Assembly: GCA_910890315.1 (NCBI GenBank) | Contig: CAJVGD010000010.1 | Span: 1,054,001 to 1,118,000 of the forward strand | Reading direction: 5' to 3' | DNA: 64,000 nt | DNA from: Serendipita indica DSM 11827 | Lineage: Eukaryota > Basidiomycota > Agaricomycetes > Sebacinales > Serendipitaceae | Shown here: piece after piece, positions 14,288 through 25,220 of the stretch | Position numbering within the stretch: the first letter of the stretch is position 1 | Layout: each line of letters opens with the position of its first letter | Notes under the pieces: generated by a model | The model's database searches: none | What the model saw: only the letters and a program-made list of their open reading frames with translations | What the model was told of the DNA's origin: nothing | Program-made: the position numbers and the translations under genes

Positions 14288-15324
14288 TTGGATCTAATCG
14301 CGGCTTCTGCTCGAGCTGGCTCCCTTTTTAAGCCGTAGACGGTCGGGGAAAAGGTCTTGCAAGTGGCAGCGTCAATGTTCTGGAGCAGCAGAATGGCACT
14401 CTAATCTACCTCGGAAACGAGTAAGTGTCGAGATTGCTCAAAACGATGAGCTGTGACAAAACGCAGTCGAGGTAGTCGAGGTTCAAGTTTGTGAGTGAGC
14501 ACCTTGGACTCGGCCAGTTGATTGCTAACCCGTTTATTCAGCAAATTCACGAATTATAAGCCTTAGATATGCATTCTACGCTCTTCCCAACGCCGCACGC
14601 ACATTCCGGTCAGCATTTGCAAGCTTTGCTCGTGCGCCTTGGACTCTTGCGGGTCACTCAAATCCCACGAGTCGTTGCTCCATTGCCAGCAGGCAAAACT
14701 CCAAACGCTCGGCATCCAGAATCCACCAAGGTCTTTCTTTTTGATCAGACCCTTTTACCCGAGTGGACTGCCTTCAGGACCAATCAAGCAAACACCAGGC
14801 GGTTTCGTCGCTCACTCTAACCATTCTGAGAGCTTTCACACATGTTTGTCCTGAAATGAATAGAATTCATCCCCGGACAAACGGGGCGGCTGCGGTTACG
14901 GGTACAGGTACTTCAAAGGCGAGAGGCGGAAGAGTGCAGACGACGAGGATTGGGATAGAGGAACGTTTGGGTCGTCTTCCAAACAAGACAATCGGTTTGG
15001 ATGAGGATATGCGGATGCGGATGCGGATTGGTGGCAAGGTGTGGCGTGTCGAGGATCAAGATTGGGATCATATCAACCCGTGATATGGCGTGTATGAGTG
15101 TGAGTGATCAGACAGTGGAAAAGTACAAGGTGGTGGTATGAATTGGATGGGAATTGATCACAACAAGTGGCGTGAACAACCGGTAGAATAGCGTTGAGTC
15201 AAGATGGATGTCTGTAATGTCAAGCTTTGGGAAGCGGGAGGGGGGATGGGAATGTTGACGAACAGCGTAGCGGCCAGAAAAGAGCAAGGGTTGATGGATC
15301 TGCCGAAAGAGGGTTCTTGATGAT
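14288..15324. other. Intergenic between PP1 and DHH1 with weak small frames
   Basis: One kilobase between PP1 start and DHH1 stop. Two small frames are possible but unproven: a Trp-rich minus-strand one (14563-14715) and a plus-strand one from ATG near 14856 to 15083 ending WRVEDQDWDHINP. The stretch 15085-15324 is likely DHH1 3' untranslated sequence. Confidence 0.4.
14563..14715 (-). CDS. Possible small Trp-rich protein or last exon
   Basis: Reads MPSVWSFACWQWSNDSWDLS, then DPQESKAHEQSLQMLTGM, and ends RRWEERRMHI with TAA at 14563-14565 (50 codons). The protein-like composition, four Trp in 17 residues and a mixed charged helix after it, is unusual for chance sequence. The same frame continues upstream as IKKKDLGGFW before meeting a stop, so it may be the terminal exon of a longer gene. 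I do not recognise it. Confidence 0.25.
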   Translation of the reverse strand: MPSVWSFACWQWSNDSWDLSDPQESKAHEQSLQMLTGMCVRRWEERRMHI

Positions 15325-17151
15325 TTAGGCCATGGTGCCGTTGGCAGGCGGAGCGGGGGAGGCACGAGGAGTTCCCCGTTGAGGTCCCCCACGTCCACGG
15401 CCCCGTCCACCACCGTATCCACCACGCTGAGGGCCCTGAGCCTCGTAGGTTTGTTGTTGCTGTTGAGGCTGTAGCTGAGGCTGCTGGGCTTGTTGTTGAT
15501 ACTGCGGCCCCTGCTGGTAAATTCCTTGAGCTCGAGCAATCATGGCGGCATTGGACCCGCTTGGAATAGTTGCAGGAGTATAGGTTTGTCCATTACCCTG
15601 CTTCGACTGGTCGTCGTTTGCGTTCGGACGCGGCGTCGAAGTTCCACTTCCCGATTTGCTTGCAGTTCCAGTCGCCAAATTCGATGGAGGGGCGGCACCC
15701 GCGACGTAGAGACCACGTTCGATGACAGGGGGGATGGGTTGAATCTCGGTGCCGAGCTCTTGCTCAATAGTGTACAAATTGAATCTTATACAATCTCAGT
15801 AAAGAATCGAAAACAAGGAACGCAGCTCACCTATCCTCGTAAGTTAGCAGATTGATGGCCAAGCCCAAGTGACCAAAGCGACCAGAACGACCGATACGAT
15901 GGAGATACGTTTCCGAATTCTTGGGGAAATCAAAATTGATAACGACGTTGACGGCTTGAATATCGATACCGCGGGTAAGCAGGTCGGAGCAGACGAGATT
16001 TCGGCAGACGCCGTTGCGAAAGTCGTGGAAGACGCGATTACGATGGCTCTGTAGCATCTTTGCGTGGCTGTAGAAGCACGAGTAGCCGAGCTCCGTAATC
16101 TTCTTCGCGAGAAGTTCTACACGGTTGGTCGAGTTACAGAAGATGATAGACTGGTTGATTTGAAGCTGCGACAGGGGTGAGTATGGCAACGCTTTAAGTA
16201 CGTAACGGCATACCTTGGAGAACAGTGTGTTGAGACAATGTACTTTCTGTCTCTCTTCAACAAATGCGTAATACTGGGTGACACCCTTGAGCGTGAGCTC
16301 CTCCATGAGGTTGATTTCGTGAGGCTTGCGCATGTGCTTCTCCTGAAAAAACTGTGAGAAAATACGTCATTCAGTGCAATCAGAACGTACTTTAAAGTCC
16401 TTGACGATAAGCGGGAACGTAGCACTGAAGAGCATGACTTGTCGCTCCTCGGGTAGGAGTCCCAGGAGATTTTCCATGATCGGAGTGAACTCGGGACTGA
16501 GCAGCTTGTCGGCTTCGTCCATGACAAAGACACGGCACTCGCTGAGGTCTGCAACACCCTTGCTCGCGAGATCCAATATTCTGCCCGGTGTGCCGACGAG
16601 GACGTGCACGGGTTCGTTGAGACGGAGAATGTCATCCTTTAATGTTGTTCCTCCGGTCGAAACCATGACCTGGAGACCAGCGATATGCTTGCCCAAATTC
16701 TTGGCCACTTGCGATGTCTGGAGGGCGAGTTCTCGTGTTGGGACGAGGAGGAGAGCTTGAATCTTTGGAATAGCGGTATTAACTTGCTGGAGAGATGGGA
16801 TGACAAAAGCGGCAGTCTTTCCCGTTCCGTTCTTTGCGCGGGCGAGAATGTCGCGTTTGGAGAGAGCGATTGGGATGGAGGATTCTTGGATGGGCGATGG
16901 GCGTTCGAAACCTTCTTCAAAGATGCCCATGAGCAGTTCACGGCGTAGATACATGTCTTCCCACTCGACGTTGGATCCAGTCAGCACATCTTGCGTTTTG
17001 ACTCGGTTGTCCTTTGGCGGCGATATAAGGCCTTGTTTCCACGAAGAGTCGGATCTTTGTGGTGCGTATTAGCATACGGGGCTCCCAGAAGAGTCATGGG
17101 CATGCTCATAACATACTTTGCGGGTTGGTTGACGTTTGCTGGAGTGGACAT
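15325..17151 (-). CDS. DHH1: DEAD-box RNA helicase DHH1/DDX6
   Basis: Translational repressor and decapping activator that acts in cytoplasmic P-bodies. Start [12 protein letters not shown] (ATG 17149-17151), then a phase-2 intron and [20 protein letters not shown]. Helicase motifs in order: Q motif [20 protein letters not shown], Ia PTRELALQ, Ib [56 protein letters not shown]. The EWEDM-like segment and the IPPVIE-like segment ([13 protein letters not shown]) are typical of DDX6 proteins. The C-terminal tail is Gln-rich with [13 protein letters not shown], suited to RNA binding and condensation. Four introns found; frame intact. Stop at 15325. Confidence 0.94.
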
Positions 17152-17859
17152 GGCGGCGGGGCGGATGGAGATGACGGGGTTCAGAGAATTTCGATGGATA
17201 GTTTTTGCGGATAGAAACAGTGCTGTGGAGTGGCTAGTCCTGGCAGCTCTGGAGTTTGTCAGGTCGTGATGGACGGGTCAGAGTTTGAACGCCATCTTTG
17301 GCTCTGACCACGCTTATCTATCAACATTAAAAGCTTATTCAACTCCATCAACATGATCAAATATCCCTCGCCATGACATTCAAGGAGCCACGCATCACCC
17401 TCACACGATTGGAATCGCTACCTCTTCGGTATAATCCCAGGGAGCGGTCAGCCTATACCAGGATTTAAATCCCAGAAACGTTTTATCAATCTCTCTTGAT
17501 CAAAAATCGGCCGCTTAAGCAATTGAGCCTGCTCACGCTCCTTTGCATTCTTAAAGTAATATATTCTAAATCATGCCAGAATATGCCTCATATCTGTCCA
17601 GAGCTTACCTTTGGAACATATAGTATCTATGTCACGAAATGCTAGCTCGCCGCTGTATAGGTGCTGGATTGAACTGAGGACGTCAGTAATCTGTGCTATT
17701 CATTGGCAAGTCTTCAATGAGGGGCCTCATGGCAAACCACAGCATCCCAGGTTATGATTAGAGGACTCACTGGTCAAAGTGAACACGGCGCAATGGCGTG
17801 ACCCTAATCGCAGTCTCTCCCCTTCCACGAGTCCTGCCTCTACCTTTCTCTAGCGCGAG
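17152..17859. other. Intergenic, divergent promoter region
   Basis: About 700 bases between the divergently transcribed DHH1 and NLR genes, so it must hold both promoters. I see no coding frame. A T/C-rich leader (about 17810-17858) precedes the NLR start. Confidence 0.5.
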
Positions 17860-20800
17860 ATGTCGGGCTGTCTCTCTCTTTTGAAAGATTTATTTCGACC
17901 CTCCCAATCGTCTTCAAAAGCCCGGGACCCTCGCGCTACACTCGCGGCGGACTCAAAGGCAGCCAACCGCCAACTCAGAAGCCCAAATCAAAGCTGGATG
18001 ATCTTGGTTTTCTAGAAATCATTCCTGGAACTGATCCTATCGTTGAGTAAGTTTGCCAATTTCTGTGCCCGATTGGGCGTACTCGCCGCTAAGCTCACGG
18101 CGTCAGTATTGTTGCTCTTCATGGCTTGCAAGGTCATAGAGAGGGCTCGTGGACGGCGGAAAATGGTATCATGTGGCTACGCGATCTCTTGCCCAACGAC
18201 TTGCCCAATGCACGAATCTTGAGCTATGGCTACGATGCAGATACTCGAAGTCAGGAGTGCGTATCAACTCAGACGATCGACCGACATGGAGACAGTTTCG
18301 TCAAGGCGCTCTCAAGGAAGCGGAGCGATGTCCCCCGAGTGAGTGGTTCTAGTTTGCTAGGTGAACTCATCTAAAACTTTGGTAGCGACCAATAATCTTT
18401 ATCGCGCATGATTTAGGAGGTATTATACTCAAATGGGTTCGTAGCATTCGTCAGATAGAACTAGGGGCTAACAGTCTCGGTCATAGGGTTGGTCCTATGC
18501 CACAATCAAGGAGTAGAATCGAAGAATGAACTCCGGGACATTATAGTATCCACTCACGCAATCTTGTTCTTCGGGACTCCACATTCAGGCGCGGAAACCA
18601 GCTTGCTTGAAGTGATCAATCGCTTCGCGTCACTATACATGAAGACGACAGACGAGATCCTCAAGAATCTCCGGGCTCACTCATTCGAACTTGAAAAGAT
18701 ACAAAGGCTGTATGTCGCAGCAAGTAGGAAGATCAACGACCTGTTCTTTTGTGAAGAGTATACAACTTCCAGTAAAAGTAGTCAAGGGGAATTGGCGAGT
18801 ATGTCTCAAATCACGGCTACTTACTAACCAAATCGCAGAGGGTCCCACATCACTCAGCTGCGGGTTCCGGCGACCGCGATGCAATAACAGTCGTTCTCCA
18901 CGCAAAACATCGTAACCTAGTGAGGTTCTCGACCAAGGAGGAGGACAACTATCAAACGGTAATACACTACATCAAGGAAAATGCGAGCAATGCGCTCGAG
19001 GAGGTCAAGAAAAAATGGATCACAGAAGATATCTATCGCGGTTTGTATTCGATCTATTCTCCTACTGGGCTAACGAAAGCGCAGGTGCTTCAAAGGGACA
19101 CTGTACTAGCGAGAAGACTTTGCAGCCGAAACCCCGACCATCCGTATCTCGAACTTATGTCGAGCGAAAAGAGCTCAAGTCACGTATCACGGAATGTCTG
19201 CTTCCGGGCGCTCAATTGAAGCGTCAACCGCGGTGTATATTGCACGGACTTGGAGGGGCGGGCAAGACTCAGCTCGCGACGAGCTGGATTCAGGAGCACG
19301 AGGCCAGGTTAGAGCAACTAAGGCTGTCTGTAAATCTCTAATATTTGGCCAGATTTAGTCGAGTGATCGTCGTCGACGCTTCCACTACAGCTCAATTGGA
19401 AACCGACTTGGAGAGATCGATTCGCTCTCTAGGCACTGATTACTGCAATTCAACGTGGGAAGATGCAGTTATGCATCTCAATGTCGATCAGAAGGGATGG
19501 CTACTTTTCCTCGATAATGCCGACTCATCAGATCTCGAGCTGGATCCATATCTTCCCACTTCTATCCACGGGACAGTCTTAATCACCACAAGGAATAGTG
19601 GATGCGCCGCATATGCCCCGGATAGTAGTATTCTTGTCGGTGGTCTTGAAGCGCGCGAGGCAATGGACCTCCTTCATACAACCGCCAACGTATACCCTAC
19701 ATCTGACGCTGATTCACTGCAAATTGTCACCGAGTTAGGGATGCTGGCTCTGGCTATTGCCCAGGCAGGAACATATATTCGCAAGACACGACGCCTCGAT
19801 ACGTACCTCACCACATTCCGTACGCATCGGAATCAACTTCTGCGCAAGCAGTCAAAGATTGGCACGGAATACACCTCTTCGACATATACCGCGTTTGATC
19901 TATCCTTCCGCGGCTTGCCGACAAAGACACAAGACTTCCTGAGGCTATTCGCATTCCTTCACCATTCACTCATTCCAATCGCCTTGTTTGAACGATCGAC
20001 AATGTCCGGTTTCACTACCTACAAGGTCCTGAAAAGCTATTCTCCACCAGGGAGTGATAAGACTTTCGCCTTAAAGCTCCAGGAGATATTGGGCCAGACG
20101 TGGAACGAGGTTGCGTTCCAGGAAATTGTTGACTCGGCCTCAGGCGCGTCGTTTATCGACGTTTCGCCGGACGGGCTCTTCTATACCGTGCATCCTTTGC
20201 TTCAAATGTACATCAAGGATTCCTTCAGTAAAGAGGAGAAGGATTGCTTTATGCGTACGGCTGCGCAACTTTTACTGGGTGCAATCTGGCCGCTGGAGGG
20301 TAGCAATGCCCTGTTTTGGCAGTTGCTCCCTCATACCAACAGTATCATTCGAGCCATCGAACCGGAAAACGTGGCACACCTACTGGCTTTTCACGAGCTT
20401 TACAACTCTCTAGGGGACTGGAAGGCGTGTCGAGAGTTGTTGGTGTCTGCCTTTTCTGAGGTTGAACGGTCTAGAGGCGAAAGGCATAAGGATTGCATGT
20501 GGTTGATGGGCAATCTCGCTCACGCGCTACGGAATTGTGGTCGGTTGGATGAGGCGGAAAAGATGCAACGACGCCTACTGGAACTGCAATTCGAGGTTGT
20601 TGGGACCCGGCACCTAAATAATATCGGTATCATGAACAATCTCGCGGCCATCTGTGCTAGCCGTGGTCATTTGGGCGAGGCAGAGGACATTTATCGAAAG
20701 GTACTTGACCTGGCGGGGGATATTCTTGGCCAACGTCACCCGGACACCGTCATGGCAATGAGCAACCTCGCGACCATCTTATGCAACCGTGGTCAGTTGG

Positions 20801-21960
20801 ACAAGGCCGAACAGATACAGCGACAAGTACTTGCCCTAAGGGTCATAACTCTTGGCCAACAACATGTAGACAGCATTGTAGCCAAGAACAATCTCGCATG
20901 TACCTTGGTCGGCCGTGGTCAGTTGGAGGAGGCCCAAAATATGTGGGGAGATATCGTCCCTCTGCAGCTCGGAATTCGGGGAATACGGCACCCAGAAACC
21001 ATCATCTCGATGAGCGATTTCCCATACGAATTTCGCCATGGTGGTCATTTTGGTAATTGCAGAGAGATGCAGCAGAAGGCACGCGCGCTGCAGTTCCTCA
21101 CCCTTGATCGCCTGCATCCAGGCGCCATCGTAGCAAGCAGTGGTTACAACTGTTTGCTGCGCAACCATTGTCAGCCATATAAGGCTGACAAGATGCGACA
21201 GGAGGCGATCACCCTTCAGCTTGAGATCCATAGCCAGCAGTATCCAGATCCTATTGCGTCGATGAATAATCTCGCATGCACCTTAGCTGACCGTGGTCAG
21301 TTGGAAGAGGCGGAAAGAATGCGGAGACAGGTACTCATTATGCAGCACCAGATGCGGGGTAAAGAACATCCCGATACAATCAAGACAATGAATAACCTCG
21401 CATGCACCTTATCTGACCGCGGCCAATTAGAAGTGGCAGAGACAATGCAGCGAGAGGCACTCGCTCTAGGTTGCAAACTCCTTGGGGAAAGGAACCTGGT
21501 CACCATTGCAATAATGAACAACATTGCATGCATTTTCCATGACCGTGATCAGTTGGACAAGGCAGAAGGGATGCAGCAGAGGGTACTCGCTCTGCGACTT
21601 GACATTAGCGGACAACGCCATCCGACCACCATTGCAGCAATGCACAACCTCGCAATCACCTTGCACAGCCGCAGCCAGCTAGAGGAGGCAGAGAAGATAC
21701 AACTAGAGGTACTTGCTCTCCAGCATGAGATCTGTGGCCAGCGTCATCCAGACACCATCACGGCAATGAACAACCTCGCGGTTACTTTGCACAGTCGTGG
21801 TAGACTGGATGAAGCTGAAAAGATTCAACGGGAAGTGCAGGCCCTGCGGCGCGATATCCTTGGGCAAAGGCATCCAGATTTTATTACAGCAACGAAAAAT
21901 CTGGAATATATCTTGTCCAGTCGTAGCCAGGTTGATGAAGAGGCAAGTATTCTATATTGA
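17860..21960 (+). CDS. Hydrolase-NB-ARC-TPR NLR protein, copy A
   Basis: Fungal NLR with an N-terminal SesB-like alpha/beta-hydrolase domain, a central NB-ARC and a TPR array. The hydrolase reads DIVALHGLQGHREGSW, MWLRDLLPNDLPNARILSYG, PIIFIAHDLGGIILKW and ILFFGTPHSGAETS; the nucleophile elbow has Asp (AHDLGG) where active esterases have Ser. NB-ARC has the P-loop ILHGLGGAGKTQLATSW, the kinase-2 strand WLLFLDNADS and GTVLITTRN. The C-terminus holds about eleven 42-residue TPRs of the kinesin-light-chain type (MNNLA...GQLEEAE). Start ATG 17860 is supported by similarity to MSG... at 60477. Introns such as 18047-18106 fit the frame. Two irregular places: exon 1 changes frame between about 17915 and 17985 with no usable GT-AG intron, and the exon after AHDLGG joins in frame only through a donor 4 bases downstream of the one used in paralogues. 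Confidence 0.82.
20520..21950 (+). repeat. TPR-coding tandem repeats (126 bp, about 11)
   Basis: Units of 42 residues with the pattern M.NLA..L..RGQLDEAE.MQR.VLAL....LG..HP. Units around 20940-21200 are the least regular (HFGNCREMQQKA, QPYKADKMRQEA), while the last four are close copies, suggesting recent unit duplication at the 3' end. Confidence 0.85.
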
Positions 21961-21985
21961 CAGGCGTTTTTACCTCGGCTCATGA

Positions 21986-22450
21986 TCCTTTAGCCAAGGA
22001 AACTACAGAATCTCATTCAATCTCCGCCTGAAGTTTTGAGCGAGTAGCAAAACTCCTCAAAAAGACTTGAGCTCTGTCTCGAGGTCTTGAAGAAGGTCGC
22101 CTGATGATTACGGCTCAAAGAAGCTTTCTTAGACTCATCTCGTTCATATCCTGACTCTGTATCTCGCCCTAGAATATGATCAAGGCCGACGCTTTGCACA
22201 GATTATACAGCATCACATTGCGGAATAAAATCGTTCGGGTCATACGCGTGATCTCTTGATGAACGGCGAGTGCTCGAGCTTTGTATCAAAACGGTCGATG
22301 AGGCTTTCAGGCATCTTTATGGCGTAGGGCTCGAGTATTGTGTATACTGAATCAAGGTGAACTATTCCCAGCCATCTGGGACTCTGGTATTTCTGTCTTC
22401 ACTTGGACCGCCGCTTCCGGGATCGTGGTCGGGCTCGCGTGCTCGAAATA
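21986..22450. other. Intergenic, no gene seen
   Basis: 3' flank of NLR copy A. Short frames only, none protein-like. Confidence 0.45.
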
Positions 22451-22873
22451 CTAGTGTGATGCCTCAGCAATAGGTCGCTGCGTGGCAAATTTATTCACCT
22501 TGTATAGATGATTAGATGGTGCATAGATCAAGTTGGCGCGAATATCGCTTCGCTCAAAATCTTTGACGTGGATGGGAATAGCGGGGATGAGTGCAGACTC
22601 TGAATGAACGTGACGATCGTGATTCATCTGTAGCCATGTGAAGTCTGGAAGGTTGGATTGCCCCGGTGTTTGATCGCACGAATGGGAAGATGTCTCGCCA
22701 CTCGCGTCTGCCTGTGGTTTTGGGTCGTCTTCAACAACCTGCATAATGTAGAGGTAGAGTAAAGGAGTGATAGAGCTGATGGATTTGTTATATGGAAATT
22801 GGGATCCGACGATGGTGTTGGTCGAGTCGAGAAGATTTCGCCCTCCCTCCGATCCATTTAGTCCCCGAGTCAT
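22451..22873 (-). CDS. Hypothetical small protein
   Basis: Open frame of 140 codons from ATG 22871-22873. The second half is polar and His-rich, and it ends LYKVNKFATQRPIAEASH. A later ATG gives MQVVEDDPKPQADASGE as a plausible alternative start. No signal peptide or membrane helix in that shorter form, and no motif I recognise. It lies convergent with NLR copy A and divergent from the small gene at 23039. Length and composition argue mildly for a real gene; no paralogue in the window. Confidence 0.4.
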   Translation of the reverse strand: MTRGLNGSEGGRNLLDSTNTIVGSQFPYNKSISSITPLLYLYIMQVVEDDPKPQADASGETSSHSCDQTPGQSNLPDFTWLQMNHDRHVHSESALIPAIPIHVKDFERSDIRANLIYAPSNHLYKVNKFATQRPIAEASH

Positions 22874-23038
22874 TTAAATCATGCACTACCAAATTGGGCA
22901 GACGAGCACTAAAGCTATCCATATACAAATTCGACGATGAGGTCAGACGCCACTCGACGTACGTCACGCCTTCTCAGCGAATAATAAAGAGCCAAATACT
23001 CGACACAACTTGATCCCGGCTACATCTTTTACATCCAA

Positions 23039-23393
23039 ATGTCCGAATCACCACCACTCGAATATACCGGAGAGCACCAGGCAATGGGTGCGACGGCTCC
23101 CAACAACCAGGGAATCAAAGGCGAGATGAAGGCGGATAGCCAACAACGCGCAGGTCAGTTTTGCTATGTTTTGTTACTCTGATTTCATAGCTGACGTCCT
23201 TGGGTAGAATACTTTGGTCAAGGCGAATCTTCGCAGCATCAGTCGCAAGTCGGTGGAGATATCGACAAAGTACGTCTCATTTCCTTCGTCTCCACTCCGC
23301 GCGCTCATTGCTTGCTAGGCATCTGCTGCTGCTGGGGAAGCCGCTGATCGTGCAGCGGCCAAGTATAAAGAAGACAAGGAGCGCCGGTTCTAG
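23039..23393 (+). CDS. Small hydrophilic protein, unknown function
   Basis: Three exons join in frame to a protein of about 84 residues. It starts MSESPPLEYTGEHQAMGATA, contains EYFGQGESSQHQSQVGGDID and ends ADRAAAKYKEDKERRF (TAG 23391-23393). Two GT-AG introns of about 50-60 bases separate the parts, which supports a real gene because the joined product stays open and compositionally uniform. Highly charged and Gln/Ala-rich, no hydrophobic segment, so soluble. The Ala-rich, charged C-terminus is predicted helical. I do not recognise the family. Confidence 0.6.
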
Positions 23394-23472
23394 TACCTGC
23401 AATCGAAAGCTGTAGTATATCAGAATAGAATTACAATGAGATCTTGAATAACGAGTCCGCAACGGCGATCCA

Positions 23473-24657
23473 TTAGTCAATGTCCTCTTGAAGGTGCTTC
23501 TGCTCTTCTGGGTCAAACTGCGAGTCATCCTTTACACTCGCTCCATCCGGAGTAACAGGCTCGTCTTCATCAAAGACGGCCTCGAATACGACGACCCAGA
23601 ATGGGTCTCCAGGACCCTTTACACGGCCATTTCCTACGAGAACGTCAGAGAGTTTATTGGAGGAAGCAGATCCCTTACCAGACTGCTCGTCCTTACGCCT
23701 CTCGCAGCAAACAAATCGCACCGGTTGTCCGTCCCAGTATTTCATCAATTCGAACGAAATGCCGCCGGGAAGGTTCAATCGAATCTCTGGGAACGAGAGG
23801 AATCCATAGCAAAAGTCTGTCGTGATCGTTTCCTACAACGGCATCAGACATCGAGAAAGTAGTTTATGAGCGGTGACGCACGTCTTTACTCAAGTGAACC
23901 CTTTGTCTATTTGATACATTTGCAAAGTACTGACGTCTTGCGGATGCGTTCTTGAAAGAGGGGACGTTCTTTAGCTGAGAGGTGTCGTCCTGAACGTAGG
24001 TGCCGTCGGGAGTTGCGAGGGGATGGGAGTGGCCTTTCTTGGTGGAGATGGCAAAGTGCGGCATCGTAGCGACGAGAGGAGAACTGGAAAGTATCAACAG
24101 GGCCGGTAACGGAGATATAATAGAGCATACAGTGCCCATGGTTTTGCAGAATCAAGTGCATGCTCCAGCGTCGGGTCGACGAAGCTGAGCAACTTCAGTG
24201 GTTGAACAATTGAGAAAAGTAAAGCCTACTTCATAAACTTGAGAGCCGCACCACTTCCCCAAGGTAGCTTGAGTGGACGGTCAAACGTATTCCCAAAGAG
24301 AACGTCGTCCATAGTCAGACCGTGAACAAGGTATCGTCCACGGACTTGAATGCTCCATGTTACTCCTTTTCTACTGCCATTACTTGTACTCCCATTAGAG
24401 TCTCCCGAGACCGAGCTGGCGCTCGAACCACCACTCTCTTCCTGTCTCGCATTTCGATTGCTCCCGGCCTTTGAATCGGGAAAGTATGTGCTCTCTTTCA
24501 AGTTTCCGTCGGCACCGATGAATCCCTTGATATGCACGCAGACTTCGCCGTCGAACCGGTCAGACGTGATGCGGTGGGTCCGGAAAGTGTTGACCTCGGT
24601 GGATATTTCGGTGAGTTGGTTGGCATTTGGGCCTGCGAGAACGCGAAGTCGAGGCAT
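23473..24657 (-). CDS. DUF1769-domain protein
   Basis: Conserved fungal protein of unknown function. Begins MPRLRVLAGPNANQLTEI (ATG 24655-24657), then SDRFDGEVCVHIKGFIG, a low-complexity Ser/Gly insert, GVTWSIQVRGRYLVHGLTMD, DVLFGNTFDRPLKLPWGSGA, KFVDP-like NFVDPTLEHALDSAKPWAL, SPLVATMPHFAISTKKG, and FCYGFLSFPEIRLNLPGG near the C-terminus. These blocks are the family hallmarks. Introns of about 45-60 bases were placed where the frame requires (for example after KFMN and after PWAL). The C-terminal region is acidic (DEDEPVTPDG). Frame intact; likely soluble. Confidence 0.85.
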
Positions 24658-25220
24658 AAATGACTTGTTGCAATTGATTCCCGTTCAGAAGTATTCCTAG
24701 GTGGCAGTTGAAGGATTAATCGGGATAGAAGTGTGGTGTAGAGATGCAAGAAGGAGGATCTGAGATGGAGATGGTGGGGTCCAAGAATGGCTACTGACTA
24801 CGGTTGTCCTCGAATTACGTCGCGTCTGCGCACATCGCCTTTGGAGCCGGCCGTCTCGGTGAACCCATTCTCGGATTAGGACATGAGCGAAAACGCTCTT
24901 GATGAATGATATCCGACATTTACGGTCATCACCCTTGTAAATCCGACTCGTGATTGCAAATACAAATGTCAGTTTATTCAAGTCAAAGGGTGTCATCGCT
25001 CTCATTGTTTGTATTTCCTTTGCGGGAATTCAAGTAACTTCCCACGACGTGACAACTTTTGGACTCCTCCTTCGTACAACTCCATGGCCAACGGTATGGA
25101 ATAAGAAAGCCGTCTCGGTTGAATGATCGGAGGGCCTTTGATCCAGCCTCTGCCAGTCTTTAGCGCCGCGCTTTTGAGCAAAGAAACGAGTCTTGATCCC
25201 ATTCTTGTCCGCCATAGACA
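24658..25220. other. Intergenic between DUF1769 and NLR copy B
   Basis: About 560 bases holding both divergent promoters. Short minus-strand frames exist but lack any recognisable reading. Confidence 0.45.

Noticed and set aside
15108-15539. Minus-strand frame of 143 codons at the DHH1 end
   Set aside because: Out-of-frame reading of the DHH1 Gln/Gly-rich tail and 3' flank.
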